Assembly (NCBI RefSeq): GCF_902859915.1
Contig: NZ_CADIKK010000048.1
Coordinates: 1-43,982 of the forward strand
DNA length: 43,982 bases
DNA from: Paraburkholderia ultramafica
Lineage (GTDB): Bacteria > Pseudomonadota > Gammaproteobacteria > Burkholderiales > Burkholderiaceae
Direction: 5' to 3'
In this document: piece after piece, positions 33,317-42,052 of the stretch
Layout: every line of letters starts with the position of its first letter
Numbering within the stretch: the first letter of the stretch is position 1
The notes under the pieces: generated by a model
What the model saw: the letters and a program-made list of their open reading frames with translations, nothing else
Told to the model about the DNA's origin: nothing
Database searches by the model: none
Program-made: the position numbers and the translations under genes

Positions 33317-34177
33317 ATGAAGCTCGTCAGTTATTGGGACCATACGGCAGCTACGCCCGAGCCATCGTACGGCGCGGTAGTCGGAGAATCGATCGTCGAC
33401 CTCGCCACGCCCGCCGTAAGGACTCTTCGCGAGGCGCTGACCACCGAAGGTATTGACGGAATCTCGCGCCGTCTCGCTAAGAAGGGCCCGGCGGAAGGCA
33501 TTTCGCTGTCGAACGTGAAGCTGCTTCCTCCCATCACCGAACCTCACAAGATCCTGTGCGTCGGCCTGAACTATCTCCTGCATGCGAAGGAGGCGAATCT
33601 CCCTGTGCCGACGAGGCCTTCGGTGTTCGTGCGGTTCAGTTCGTCGTTCGTCGGCCATGAAGAGCCCGTGCTGCTTCCTGCCGAGTCCGAGCAGTTCGAC
33701 TACGAGGCGGAGATCGCCGTGATCATCGGGCGCCGTGCCCGCCGCGTGAGCGAAGCAGAGGCGATGCAGGTCGTCGCGGGTTATTCATGCATGGCCGAGA
33801 ACTCGATCCGCGACTGGCAGCGTCATTCGAACCAGGCGACGCCGGGGAAGAACTTCGTCGGTACCGGAGCGTTCGGCCCCTGGCTCGTGACGCCGGACGA
33901 AGCGCCGGTGCCGGAAGAGATGACGGTGGCAGGACGGCTGAACGGCGAGACGGTGCAGCACGACAGCGGCGCCAACATGATCTTTTCAATCCCGCAGATC
34001 ATCGCGTACCTGTCGACCTTTACCGAACTGCTGCCGGGCGACGTGATCGCCACCGGCACGCCGGCGGGCGTCGGCATGTCGCGTAAACCGCAGCGCTATC
34101 TGCGCGAGGGCGATGTCTTCGAAGTGGCGATCAGCGGACTGGGCGAGCTTCGCAATCCGGTCAGAAACGGTTTCTAG
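33317..34177 (+). CDS. Fumarylacetoacetate hydrolase family protein
   Basis: A 286-residue FAH-family enzyme. The motif ILCVGLNYLLHAKE holds the catalytic His89, and the metal-binding acids are in FDYEAEIAVIIG (Asp128/Glu130/Glu132 region); GTGAFGPWLVT and GDVIATGTPAGVG are the family's C-terminal blocks. Members hydrolyse acylpyruvates (maleyl- or fumarylpyruvate) or decarboxylate/isomerise meta-cleavage products (HpaG). With a gentisate-dioxygenase-like bicupin nearby an acylpyruvase is plausible; with HpaH and HpaI an HpaG-like isomerase is equally so. A TGGAGAC ribosome binding site sets the start. It leads a tight run of genes to 42747. Confidence 0.85.
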   Translation: MKLVSYWDHTAATPEPSYGAVVGESIVDLATPAVRTLREALTTEGIDGISRRLAKKGPAEGISLSNVKLLPPITEPHKILCVGLNYLLHAKEANLPVPTRPSVFVRFSSSFVGHEEPVLLPAESEQFDYEAEIAVIIGRRARRVSEAEAMQVVAGYSCMAENSIRDWQRHSNQATPGKNFVGTGAFGPWLVTPDEAPVPEEMTVAGRLNGETVQHDSGANMIFSIPQIIAYLSTFTELLPGDVIATGTPAGVGMSRKPQRYLREGDVFEVAISGLGELRNPVRNGF

Positions 34178-34193
34178 AACAGCAGGAGTGACG

Positions 34194-35192
34194 ATGAGCG
34201 AATCGGCTATCTGGTTGAGCGAGGAGGAAATTACCTCGCTCGTCAGTCTCAAGGACACGGTTGTCGCGCTGGAGGACGGCGTGCGGCAGCTCGGGCAGGG
34301 TGCAGCATTCAATATCGCCAAGGCGCTCGGCAGCTTCGGCGAGGCATCGTCGATGCATTCGCTCGGCTCCGCGATGGTCACGGCCGGTTTTTGCGGCTAC
34401 AAGAACTGGATCAACACGCCGAACGGCGCGAAGGCCGTGTTCATCCTCTTCGATGCCAACGAAGGGAAGCTGCTCGCGGTGATCGAGGCGAACTGCCTCG
34501 GCCAGTTGCGCACGTCCGCGATCACGGGACTCGGCACAAAATGGATCGCACGCAAGGGCGCCAACGACATGGCGATAGTCGGTACCGGACGGCAGGCGCT
34601 TGCTCAGGTTGCGGCGGTCCATCTGGTGCGCCCGCTCGAACGCATTCGCATCTGGAGTCCGACACCGGAGAAACGCCGCGCGTTTTGCAATACGCTTGCT
34701 GAGCAGTTCGGCGTTGAGGTCCTCGAAGCCAGCACGCTAGAAGAAGCAACGGAAGGCGCTCCGATCGTCACGACCGTGACCCGCGCGCGCGAGCCGTTTC
34801 TTAAGGCCCACATGCTGGCCCGCGGCGCGCACCTGAACGCGGTTGGCGCGATCCTGCCGAACAGCGCGGAGTTCGAACAGGACGTGTTTGCCCGCGTCGG
34901 TTTCATGGCAGTCGACGATGTTCCCAATGCGCGCAAGACGTCGCGCGAGCTGATCGACTATTTCGACAGTGGCGCGGGTGCCGGAGACTGGAACCGCGTG
35001 CGGCCGCTCGGCAGTGTCATCGCCGATAACGAGACGGTGCCGCCCCAATGCGACATCACGCTCTTCAAGTCGATGGGCATGGGCATTTCGGATCTGACGG
35101 TAGCGGCGCTAGCGTATCAGCGGGCGGTGCAAAGCGGCAGCGGCATGCCCTTCCCGCTGACGAACAAGGCTGCCATCCGCTGGAATAGTTAG
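34194..35192 (+). CDS. Ornithine cyclodeaminase/mu-crystallin family protein
   Basis: A 332-residue NAD(P)-binding protein of the ornithine cyclodeaminase/mu-crystallin family. The nucleotide motif is IVGTGRQALAQ (residues 128-138); Lys70 in GYKNW and Arg106 in QLRTSA match substrate-carboxylate contacts of the family. The catalytic aspartate of true ornithine cyclodeaminase, in the GGD-type loop, is Ile220 here (NAVGAILPNS), so ornithine cyclisation is unlikely. Ketimine reduction or imine chemistry, as in mu-crystallin and related reductases, fits better. An AGGAG ribosome binding site precedes the ATG; the gap to the FAH gene is 16 bp. Its presence suggests that the pathway handles a nitrogen-bearing intermediate. 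Confidence 0.82.
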   Translation: MSESAIWLSEEEITSLVSLKDTVVALEDGVRQLGQGAAFNIAKALGSFGEASSMHSLGSAMVTAGFCGYKNWINTPNGAKAVFILFDANEGKLLAVIEANCLGQLRTSAITGLGTKWIARKGANDMAIVGTGRQALAQVAAVHLVRPLERIRIWSPTPEKRRAFCNTLAEQFGVEVLEASTLEEATEGAPIVTTVTRAREPFLKAHMLARGAHLNAVGAILPNSAEFEQDVFARVGFMAVDDVPNARKTSRELIDYFDSGAGAGDWNRVRPLGSVIADNETVPPQCDITLFKSMGMGISDLTVAALAYQRAVQSGSGMPFPLTNKAAIRWNS

Positions 35193-35238
35193 CTGACGAG
35201 GGGCCGCGAGCCCGGCAAAAAGCAGAAAGGAGACATGG

Positions 35239-36336
35239 ATGAACAGCGAAATCACCCTGGTTGACGTGAGCGGCGCGCCGGCGCGCGAGCAGTTCGTCTG
35301 GCCTACCGTCGTGCTGCGCAAACCCGCGATCGAGGCGCAAATTGAGCGCCTTGCGAGCATCGATCGCCCCGCGGACGGCCGCCGGGCAGCGGCAGTGAAT
35401 CATCCGATGAACACGGGTCCGGTGCCGGCCTACGCGCCCGGTATCGACGTGCACATCATCGTGCTCAAGCCCGGTGAAAAGAGTGCGGCGGTGCTGCGCA
35501 ATTCAAGCTGCGTCGACATGTGCATCGGCGGATCCGGTGTGGTCACGACCGCCGGGAAGACTTTCCACGTCGAGAAATTCGACGTCTGGAACACACCGTC
35601 GATGCAGATGCAGACCGTTGAGAACAACGGCAACGATCTCTTCGTGCGCCTGTCCTACAGCAACGCGCCGCTGCTCGAACGTCTGGAAGTGCACTACGTG
35701 AACGACAAGCCGCAGATCGCCGCGCAAAATGACGAATCGCGCGAGATGGCCGCGCAGCAGCGCCGCGCGCGCGATGCGTCTACGCCGATCCCGATCGGCT
35801 CCGACGGCGCGCAGATGCTCGGCTACGAATGGCTGGTCGATATCGATACGATCGACTCCAAGGCGTTGCACTGGCCTTGGAAGGACATCGCACCGCATCT
35901 GGAGAACGTCTACGGCATGGATCTCGCCTACACCGGCCGGCATCTCTACGTCCTCTACAACCCGGCGACCGAACGGCGCATCGGCACGTCGCCGAGCTTC
36001 TTCGCGACCATCGCGAAGCTTCCGCCCGGCAAGGTCGACAAACCGCACCGCCATACTTCTGCCGCGATCAACTACATCATGTGGGGTCACGGCAAGAGCG
36101 TTGTCAACGGCGAGAAGATCGAGTGGGCGGAAGGCGACCTGCATTTCTCCGCGCCCGGCTGGTCGGTGCACAACCATGCGTCGCGCGAGCAGGGCTTCAT
36201 GGCGCTCACCATTCAGGATCATCCGTTGCACATCGCCAACGAGTCGCTCTTGTGGCAGGAAACGCTGAAGTCACCGATCCTCAAGCTCGGTACCGATCTC
36301 GGCGTTCAGACGAACCTGTCGGCCATCGCGGAGTAA
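35239..36336 (+). CDS. Bicupin ring-cleavage dioxygenase, gentisate 1,2-dioxygenase-like
   Basis: A 365-residue bicupin of the gentisate/salicylate/1-hydroxy-2-naphthoate 1,2-dioxygenase family, which cleaves a hydroxylated (or aminated) benzoate next to the carboxylate using Fe(II). The C-terminal cupin has a full metal site: His270, His272 (PHRHTSAAINY) and His311 (PGWSVHNHA). In the N-terminal cupin the equivalent motif is Arg87-Asn-Ser-Ser, so it cannot bind iron in the usual way. In most gentisate dioxygenases I recall the N-terminal site is the catalytic one. The ATG at 35239 follows AAAGGAG; an out-of-frame ATG lies at 35235. It should act on the product of the oxygenase encoded just downstream. 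Confidence 0.8.
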   Translation: MNSEITLVDVSGAPAREQFVWPTVVLRKPAIEAQIERLASIDRPADGRRAAAVNHPMNTGPVPAYAPGIDVHIIVLKPGEKSAAVLRNSSCVDMCIGGSGVVTTAGKTFHVEKFDVWNTPSMQMQTVENNGNDLFVRLSYSNAPLLERLEVHYVNDKPQIAAQNDESREMAAQQRRARDASTPIPIGSDGAQMLGYEWLVDIDTIDSKALHWPWKDIAPHLENVYGMDLAYTGRHLYVLYNPATERRIGTSPSFFATIAKLPPGKVDKPHRHTSAAINYIMWGHGKSVVNGEKIEWAEGDLHFSAPGWSVHNHASREQGFMALTIQDHPLHIANESLLWQETLKSPILKLGTDLGVQTNLSAIAE

Positions 36337-36342
36337 CGGCGC

Positions 36343-36861
36343 ATGAAAGACCGAATTGCCCCATTGGTTACGAGCGTGACGCGCAACAGCGAGTTCGTCG
36401 CGCTCGCACACGAGGTGAGAAACCTCTTTGACGAAGTCGCGGACCTGCTCGATCAGGACGAGGTGGAACGCTTCCCTTCGTACTTTATAGACGACTGCAT
36501 GTACCAGGTGGTCTCGCGCGAGAACTATGCGGAAGGGCTACCACAGGCGGCCATCTATTGCGACGGCGTCAATATGGTGCGCGACCGTGTGATCGCGCTG
36601 CGCGAAACGCAGGTATATGTGCCGCGCATCTGGCGGCACTTCATCAGCGGTATCCGCATCACCGCCATCAGCGAGGGCGATATTCACGTGCGCTCGAATT
36701 TCTTCGTGACCGAAGCGATGTCCGACGCCGATCCGACGGTCTTTCTCGTCGGCCAGTACATCGATGTGCTGGTGCGCGCGGGCGATGGTCTGAAGTTCAA
36801 ACAGCGCTTGGCCGTCTACGACAATCACCACGTCAGGCGCTCGCTGATCGTGCCGGTATAA
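36343..36861 (+). CDS. Aromatic-ring hydroxylating oxygenase, beta subunit
   Basis: A 172-residue small subunit of a Rieske oxygenase, with the NTF2-like fold of the ring-hydroxylating beta family. Typical segments are VRNLFDEVADLLDQDEVERFPSYF, YCDGVNMVRDRVIALRETQVYVP and the terminal FKQRLAVYDNHHVRRSLIVPV. It has no cofactor and supports the alpha subunit encoded 19 bp downstream. Length and segments resemble AndAd and NagH, the small subunits of anthranilate dioxygenase and salicylate 5-hydroxylase. It starts 6 bp after the bicupin stop, so translation is probably coupled. Confidence 0.85.
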   Translation: MKDRIAPLVTSVTRNSEFVALAHEVRNLFDEVADLLDQDEVERFPSYFIDDCMYQVVSRENYAEGLPQAAIYCDGVNMVRDRVIALRETQVYVPRIWRHFISGIRITAISEGDIHVRSNFFVTEAMSDADPTVFLVGQYIDVLVRAGDGLKFKQRLAVYDNHHVRRSLIVPV

Positions 36862-36880
36862 CGCGATTCAGGAGACAAAC

Positions 36881-38131
36881 ATGGAACACACAATGGCCGC
36901 CGTGGCGGCAGCGCCGATCGCCAATCGCCACTGGCCCGAGGAAGGCTGGACCCGTGTGCCGTTCTGGGTCTACACCGACGAAGACCTTTACCAGCACGAA
37001 CTCGAAACGTTTTTCTACGGCCCGAGCTGGAACTACGTCGCGCTTGAATGCGAGATTCCGGAGCGGGGGTCGTACAAGCGCAGTTGGATCGGTGAACGGC
37101 AGGTGGTGGTGGTGCGCGGAGAGAACGACGCGATCCACGTATGGGAAAACCGTTGCGCCCATCGCGGCGCGCGCGTGTGCTGGAAGAACAAGGGCAAGGA
37201 GGAGTCGTTCACCTGCCCGTACCATCAATGGAACTACGCACTCGACGGCAAGCTGCAGGGCGTGCCGCTCAAGCGCGGCGTGCTGAAGAAAGGCGGCATG
37301 CCGTCCGACTTCGACAACAGCCAGCATGGCTTGCGCCCGCTCTCCGTGCATGTGGAAGGCGGGTCCATCTGGGCCAGCTTCTCGGAGAATCCGCTGCCGT
37401 TCGCCGAGTATTGCGGCGAGGACGTGATCGTCAACATTCGCCGCCAGTTCCCCGGCAAGAAGCTGAAGCTCCTAGGCTACAACCGCCAGCTCATTCCGGG
37501 CAACTGGAAGCTTTACTTCGAGAACCTGAAAGATCCGTATCACGCGACGCTGCTGCACTCGTTCCTCATCACGTTCGGCTTGTGGCGCGCGGACACGCAG
37601 TCCGAATCGATCCCCGGCGACTCAGGCCATAGTGTGATGGTGTCGCGTAACGTCGGCAGGAAGAAGACCGACGCCGCAGCGGAGATCGCGCGCTTCAAGG
37701 AGGCGCTGGAGCTTCATGACCTCGATACGGTCACGCCACGCACCGAGTTCGAAGACGGCAAGGTCGTTGCGATCACGCACTTCCCGAGTGTCGTGATTCA
37801 CCAGCAGGCGAACACGTTCGGCATGCGGCACGTCATCCCCAAGGGCACCGGCTCGTTCGAGCTCGCGTGGACCTTCTTCGGCTATGAGGACGACGACGAC
37901 GAGATGACGCGTCTTCGCGTGCGTCACGCGAACCTTTACGGCCCCGCCGGGTTCGTCGCGATGGAAGACGGAGAAGTGTTGTCGGAATCGCAGTTGGGCG
38001 CGCATCACTACGGGCACCGCAACGCGGTGGTCGAGATGGGCGGGCGCGATGTCGAGAAGCAGGACCACATGGTGACCGAAGTCCTGATCCGTGCCTTCTA
38101 CAAGCACTATCGCAAGATGATGAGGATCTGA
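36881..38131 (+). CDS. Rieske oxygenase alpha subunit, anthranilate/salicylate hydroxylase-like
   Basis: A 416-residue catalytic subunit. Rieske ligands are Cys92-x-His94 and Cys112-x2-His115 (CAHRG, CPYHQWNY); the mononuclear iron site is His221 and His226 in LKDPYHATLLH with Asp218 as bridge. The segments GKKLKLLGYNRQLIPGNWK and ITFGLWRAD strongly recall NagG (salicylate 5-hydroxylase) and AndAc. The BphA4-type reductase and Rieske ferredoxin of the cluster match the anthranilate AndA system rather than the nag system. It hydroxylates an ortho-substituted benzoate by inference. GGAGACA precedes the ATG. Together with the bicupin this implies hydroxylation followed by cleavage next to the carboxylate. 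Confidence 0.86.
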   Translation: MEHTMAAVAAAPIANRHWPEEGWTRVPFWVYTDEDLYQHELETFFYGPSWNYVALECEIPERGSYKRSWIGERQVVVVRGENDAIHVWENRCAHRGARVCWKNKGKEESFTCPYHQWNYALDGKLQGVPLKRGVLKKGGMPSDFDNSQHGLRPLSVHVEGGSIWASFSENPLPFAEYCGEDVIVNIRRQFPGKKLKLLGYNRQLIPGNWKLYFENLKDPYHATLLHSFLITFGLWRADTQSESIPGDSGHSVMVSRNVGRKKTDAAAEIARFKEALELHDLDTVTPRTEFEDGKVVAITHFPSVVIHQQANTFGMRHVIPKGTGSFELAWTFFGYEDDDDEMTRLRVRHANLYGPAGFVAMEDGEVLSESQLGAHHYGHRNAVVEMGGRDVEKQDHMVTEVLIRAFYKHYRKMMRI

Positions 38132-38171
38132 GCTGGGCAGCGGTAAGCGATCCATCATAAAAGGAGGTGAC

Positions 38172-39395
38172 ATGTATAACGAAACAGATACGAAGGTCGT
38201 GGTGGCATCGCGACGCAATTTCGTCAAAGGCGCGGGGGCCTTGGGTGTCACAGCGCTGTTCGGCGGTATCGCGCCCGCGGTGCTCGCGAAATCGACGGCG
38301 CTGCTTAAGATCGGTGCGCTCAACACCTATTCGAAGGTATATGCGGCACTGGGGAATGCCAATCTGAACGGCATGAATCTCTACTTCGAACAGATCGGTA
38401 ATACGATTGCCGGGCGCAAGATCGAGATCATCAGGGAAGACGACGAACTCAACCCGCAGGTCGGCCTCCAGAAGATGAAGAAGCTGATCGAGTCCGATTC
38501 GTGCGATATCGTCACCGGCATCCAGGGCAGCAACGTCGCGATGGCCGCCGTTCAGTACATGCGCCAGAGTCAGGCGTTCGTTCTGTGCTCAGGCGCGGGC
38601 ATCACCGATTTGTCGTACACCGGTCTGCCGTATCTGTTCCGCTGCTCCACTTCGTCTTATACGACGTTGTCGTCGATGGGCGAATGGCTTTACGCCAACC
38701 TCTCGAAGCAGGCGGTGCTGAGCGCATCGGACTTCGCCGGCGGCCGCAACGCGATAATCGAATTCAAGTCGGGATTCGTGAAGCGCGGCGGCACGGTGAT
38801 TAAAGAGATCTATCCGCCGCTTGGCAATAACGACTTCAGCCCATACCTCGCGGATATTCGCAGTACCGACGCGAAGGCCACCTTTGGCTTCTACGCCGGC
38901 ACGGATGCGGTGCGGTTCGTGAAGCAATATGACGAATACGGCTTGAGCAAGAACTGCCGGCTAACCGGGTCGGGCTTCATGCTCGAGGGAGATACCTTGC
39001 CGGCCCAGGGCCGCACCGCCCTGGGCTGCATTAACGCATTGCACTACGCCGATACGCTCGACAACGCCGCCAACAGGAAATTCGTCACCGACTATCAGGC
39101 GCGCTACAAGGAGTTTCCGAGCGTGTACGCCGAATATGGCTATGTGGCAGCACACATCATGCACACGGCGATAGAAGCGGTCGACGGCGACACCAGCGAC
39201 AAGAACAAGCTGCGCGAAGCGATGCGCGCGGTCAAATTCCTCGCGCCGCGAGGACCATTCCGCTTCACGCCGGAAACGCAAAGCCCGACGCACAACGTGT
39301 ATATCCGCGAAGTCGCTGAGATTGGCGGTCGCATTACCAACAAGGTGATCCACACGATTTCCGAAGTGCCCGAACCGGCCCGGCGTCCCATCTGA
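38172..39395 (+). CDS. Liv-type ABC transporter substrate-binding protein
   Basis: A 407-residue periplasmic binding protein of the branched-chain amino acid (LivK) family, type I fold. The N-terminus has a Tat-like twin-arginine signal, SRRNFVKGAGALGVTALFGG ending near AVLA (residue about 40). Family segments include KIGALNTYSKVYAALG and a central DFAGGRN. AAGGAGGTGA is an excellent ribosome binding site. It is the first of five importer genes that end the cluster. Binding proteins of this type in aromatic clusters usually bind aromatic acids, so the cargo is probably the pathway substrate. The Tat signal means it may be exported folded. Confidence 0.85.
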   Translation: MYNETDTKVVVASRRNFVKGAGALGVTALFGGIAPAVLAKSTALLKIGALNTYSKVYAALGNANLNGMNLYFEQIGNTIAGRKIEIIREDDELNPQVGLQKMKKLIESDSCDIVTGIQGSNVAMAAVQYMRQSQAFVLCSGAGITDLSYTGLPYLFRCSTSSYTTLSSMGEWLYANLSKQAVLSASDFAGGRNAIIEFKSGFVKRGGTVIKEIYPPLGNNDFSPYLADIRSTDAKATFGFYAGTDAVRFVKQYDEYGLSKNCRLTGSGFMLEGDTLPAQGRTALGCINALHYADTLDNAANRKFVTDYQARYKEFPSVYAEYGYVAAHIMHTAIEAVDGDTSDKNKLREAMRAVKFLAPRGPFRFTPETQSPTHNVYIREVAEIGGRITNKVIHTISEVPEPARRPI

Positions 39396-39456
39396 AGTCT
39401 TGTAAAGAGGCCGGTGTCCTGCCGGCCGAAGTGTTCATCACGTACGAGAAGGCGTT

Positions 39457-40320
39457 ATGGATTTCTTCGTCTCACAGCTGCTTAACAGCCTCGCGCTCGG
39501 CGCCCTGCTGTTCGTGACGTCCGCCGGGCTGTCGCTGATTTTTGGCCTGATGAACTTCGTCAACCTTGCACACGGCTCGTTCTTCATGATCGGCGCGTTC
39601 ACGGCCATGTCGATCATTCAACTGACCGACAACTTCTGGCTTGCACTGGGCGTCGGATGGGTGCCGGCTGCTGCGCTCGCGGTGCTGATGGAGCGCGTCT
39701 TCATCCGGCCGATGTACAGTAGCGGCCACCTGAACCAGGTGCTGCTGACGTTCGGTTTCATCTTCGTTTTCGGCGACGCCTGCCGATTCCTGTGGGGCAC
39801 GGATATTCGCAACGTCGCCCCGCCGGCGCTCTTCGACGGGAGCCTGCATATCGGTGGCGCGATCCTGCCGCTGTATCGCCTCTTCGTCGTGGTGTTTGGC
39901 GGCTTGGTCGGTTTCGCCCTGTGGTGGTTTCTCGAGCGCAGCCGTATCGGCGCGATGGTTCGCGCCGGCGTCGACGATGCGCCCACCGCCGCCGGCATTG
40001 GCATCAATGTGCCCTTACTCTTCGGCGCGATCTTTGCGCTCGGCGCTGCGCTTTCGGCAATCGGCGGCATCGTCGCGAGCCCGATTCTCGGCACCTATCT
40101 CGGCATGGACATCGAAATCCTGATTCCCGCGTTCATCGTGATCGTCGTCGGCGGCATGGGCAGCCTTCGAGGCGCGCTGGTGGGTGCGTTGCTCGTCGCC
40201 TTCATCGACACGTTCGGCAAGGCGTATTTCCCGGATTACGCGCTCTTTCTGGTGTACTTGTTGATGGTGTTGATCCTGCTGACCCGTCCGCAAGGGTTGT
40301 TCGGCGTCGCGAAGGGGTGA
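39457..40320 (+). CDS. Liv-type ABC permease, LivH-like
   Basis: A 287-residue inner-membrane permease with about eight transmembrane helices and LivH segments: GLSLIFGLMNFVNLAHGSFFMIGAF near the N-terminus and the ATPase-contact loop and VVGGMGSLRGALVGALLV near the C-terminus. It forms one half of the importer channel with the LivM-like protein, whose gene starts 2 bp after its stop. Confidence 0.87.
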   Translation: MDFFVSQLLNSLALGALLFVTSAGLSLIFGLMNFVNLAHGSFFMIGAFTAMSIIQLTDNFWLALGVGWVPAAALAVLMERVFIRPMYSSGHLNQVLLTFGFIFVFGDACRFLWGTDIRNVAPPALFDGSLHIGGAILPLYRLFVVVFGGLVGFALWWFLERSRIGAMVRAGVDDAPTAAGIGINVPLLFGAIFALGAALSAIGGIVASPILGTYLGMDIEILIPAFIVIVVGGMGSLRGALVGALLVAFIDTFGKAYFPDYALFLVYLLMVLILLTRPQGLFGVAKG

Positions 40321-40322
40321 CC

Positions 40323-41312
40323 ATGTACCACCGAAATCAAATGCTCATGATTGCGCTGCTGTGCGTGCTGCTCGCCGCAGGCGCCTTCACGAGCGACTAC
40401 GTGTCGGGTATCGTGGCGGAAATCCTGATTTTCGGGATCTTTGCGATGAGCCTGAACCTGCTCGTTGGCTACACCGGGCTGATGTCATTCGGGCACGCCG
40501 CCTTCTTCGGCATGGCGACCTATACGGTGATCGGACTCGGCGTGCATCTCGGCATCTCGGGATGGTGGGGCGCGCTGGCGGCGATAGTCGTCTCCACCGC
40601 GCTCGCGGCGCTCATCGGCGCGTTCTGCATCAGGGTCACCGGGATTCCGTTTTTGATGCTCACGATGGCGTTCTCGCAGCTACTGTTCGCGGGCGCGCTG
40701 AAGTGGCGCAGCGTGAGCGGGGGTACGGACGGCCTCACGGGATTCGTACCCCCCGAACTGTTCGGCGTAAGTCTCGCGCAAAGCGCGGGGGCGCGCTACG
40801 CAGTAGTCGCGGTCGGCTTCCTGCTGGTACTCGTATTTCTGAACTGCCTGGTGCGTTCGCCGCTGGGGTCTATCTTCATTGGCATCCGCGACAACGAGCA
40901 GCGCATGCGCGCCATCGGCTATCCGGTGCAGCGCTTTAAGCTGCTCGCGTTCACGATCGCCGGAGGGCTGGCGGGCGTGGGGGGGGCGCTCTACGCGCTC
41001 TTCAACGCATACGTATCGAGCGATATCCTGCACTGGCAGCAGTCCGGCGACGCGATGATCATGGTCGTACTCGGCGGCAGCGGCACGGTGATTGGACCGG
41101 CGGTGGGCGCGGGAATCTTTCTGCTGCTGAAAACAGTCATCAGTTCCCACAACGAGTATTGGGCACTATGGGTCGGTGCTATCTTCATCGTGTGTGTGAT
41201 GTTCCTTAGAGAAGGCGTCTGGGGCTACATAGCCGGGCGACTCGGCAATCGAACGATACGTTCGCGTATCGCCCGGGCCCGGTCAGCGCCAACAGCGGAG
41301 GCCAGGAGATGA
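40323..41312 (+). CDS. Liv-type ABC permease, LivM-like
   Basis: A 329-residue permease with LivM signatures: MSLNLLVGYTGLMSFGHAAFFGMATYT, GIRDNEQRMRAIGYPVQRFKLLAF and VLGGSGTVIGPAVGAGIF. The start at 40323 follows the LivH stop; the frame is open back to 39792, but that part is antiparallel coding shadow of LivH. The last codons overlap the LivG start by four bases. It pairs with the LivH-like permease to import the cluster's substrate. Confidence 0.87.
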   Translation: MYHRNQMLMIALLCVLLAAGAFTSDYVSGIVAEILIFGIFAMSLNLLVGYTGLMSFGHAAFFGMATYTVIGLGVHLGISGWWGALAAIVVSTALAALIGAFCIRVTGIPFLMLTMAFSQLLFAGALKWRSVSGGTDGLTGFVPPELFGVSLAQSAGARYAVVAVGFLLVLVFLNCLVRSPLGSIFIGIRDNEQRMRAIGYPVQRFKLLAFTIAGGLAGVGGALYALFNAYVSSDILHWQQSGDAMIMVVLGGSGTVIGPAVGAGIFLLLKTVISSHNEYWALWVGAIFIVCVMFLREGVWGYIAGRLGNRTIRSRIARARSAPTAEARR

Positions 41313-42052
41313 CGTTGCTTAGAACCGAAAAGCTTTATAAGGCCTACGGCAATCTTGTGGTGACAAAGGATGTCGATCTCGAAGTTGTGGCGGGCCAGCG
41401 GCACATCATCATCGGCCCGAATGGGGCCGGGAAAACGAGCCTTGTTCATCAGCTGACCGGCCAGATCAGGCCGACGTCCGGGCGCATTCTCTTCAAAGGA
41501 CGCGACGTTATGGGCACGGCACCGAATGTGCTTTGCCAGATGGGCATGGGTCGCACGTTTCAGAAGAATAACCTGTTTGCGAAGCTGTCGGTGCGCGAGA
41601 ACGTGCGCCTCGCCGTACAGGCGAAACAGGGTGGCTGGTACCAAGCGCTGCGCAGTGTCGGGTCAAGGCGCGCGCAGTGGGAACGCGCCGACCAGATCCT
41701 GGAACAGGTTCGCTTGTCGGGCGGATACGAGCACTGCGTGTCGAGCCTCTCCTATGGCGAACAGCGCCAGCTCGAAGTGGCGATCGCACTCGCGGCCGAG
41801 CCCGAGCTACTGTTGCTGGACGAGCCCACTGCTGGCATGTCGCCCGCCGAGACCGATCGCATGATCGATCTTGTGCGCGGGCTGCCTGCGTCGCTGGCGG
41901 TCCTGATGATCGAGCACGACATGAAAGTCGTGTTCTCGCTGGCCGATCGCGTTACCGTGCTTTATTACGGCGAAGTGCTCGCCTTCGGAAGTCCGCAGGA
42001 GATACAGGGCAATGCGCGCGTGCGGGAAGTCTATCTCGGAGGGAAACACTGA
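41309..42052 (+). CDS. Liv-type ABC ATPase, LivG-like
   Basis: A 247-residue ABC ATPase. Walker A GPNGAGKTS, Q-loop GRTFQKNNLF, signature LSYGEQRQLEVAIAL, Walker B LLLLDEPTAGMSP and switch histidine in MIEHDM are all present, with LivG-type features around GMGRTFQ. The ATG overlaps the LivM stop (ATGA) and its own stop overlaps the LivF start (TGATG), so the three genes are translationally coupled. Confidence 0.88.
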   Translation: MTLLRTEKLYKAYGNLVVTKDVDLEVVAGQRHIIIGPNGAGKTSLVHQLTGQIRPTSGRILFKGRDVMGTAPNVLCQMGMGRTFQKNNLFAKLSVRENVRLAVQAKQGGWYQALRSVGSRRAQWERADQILEQVRLSGGYEHCVSSLSYGEQRQLEVAIALAAEPELLLLDEPTAGMSPAETDRMIDLVRGLPASLAVLMIEHDMKVVFSLADRVTVLYYGEVLAFGSPQEIQGNARVREVYLGGKH

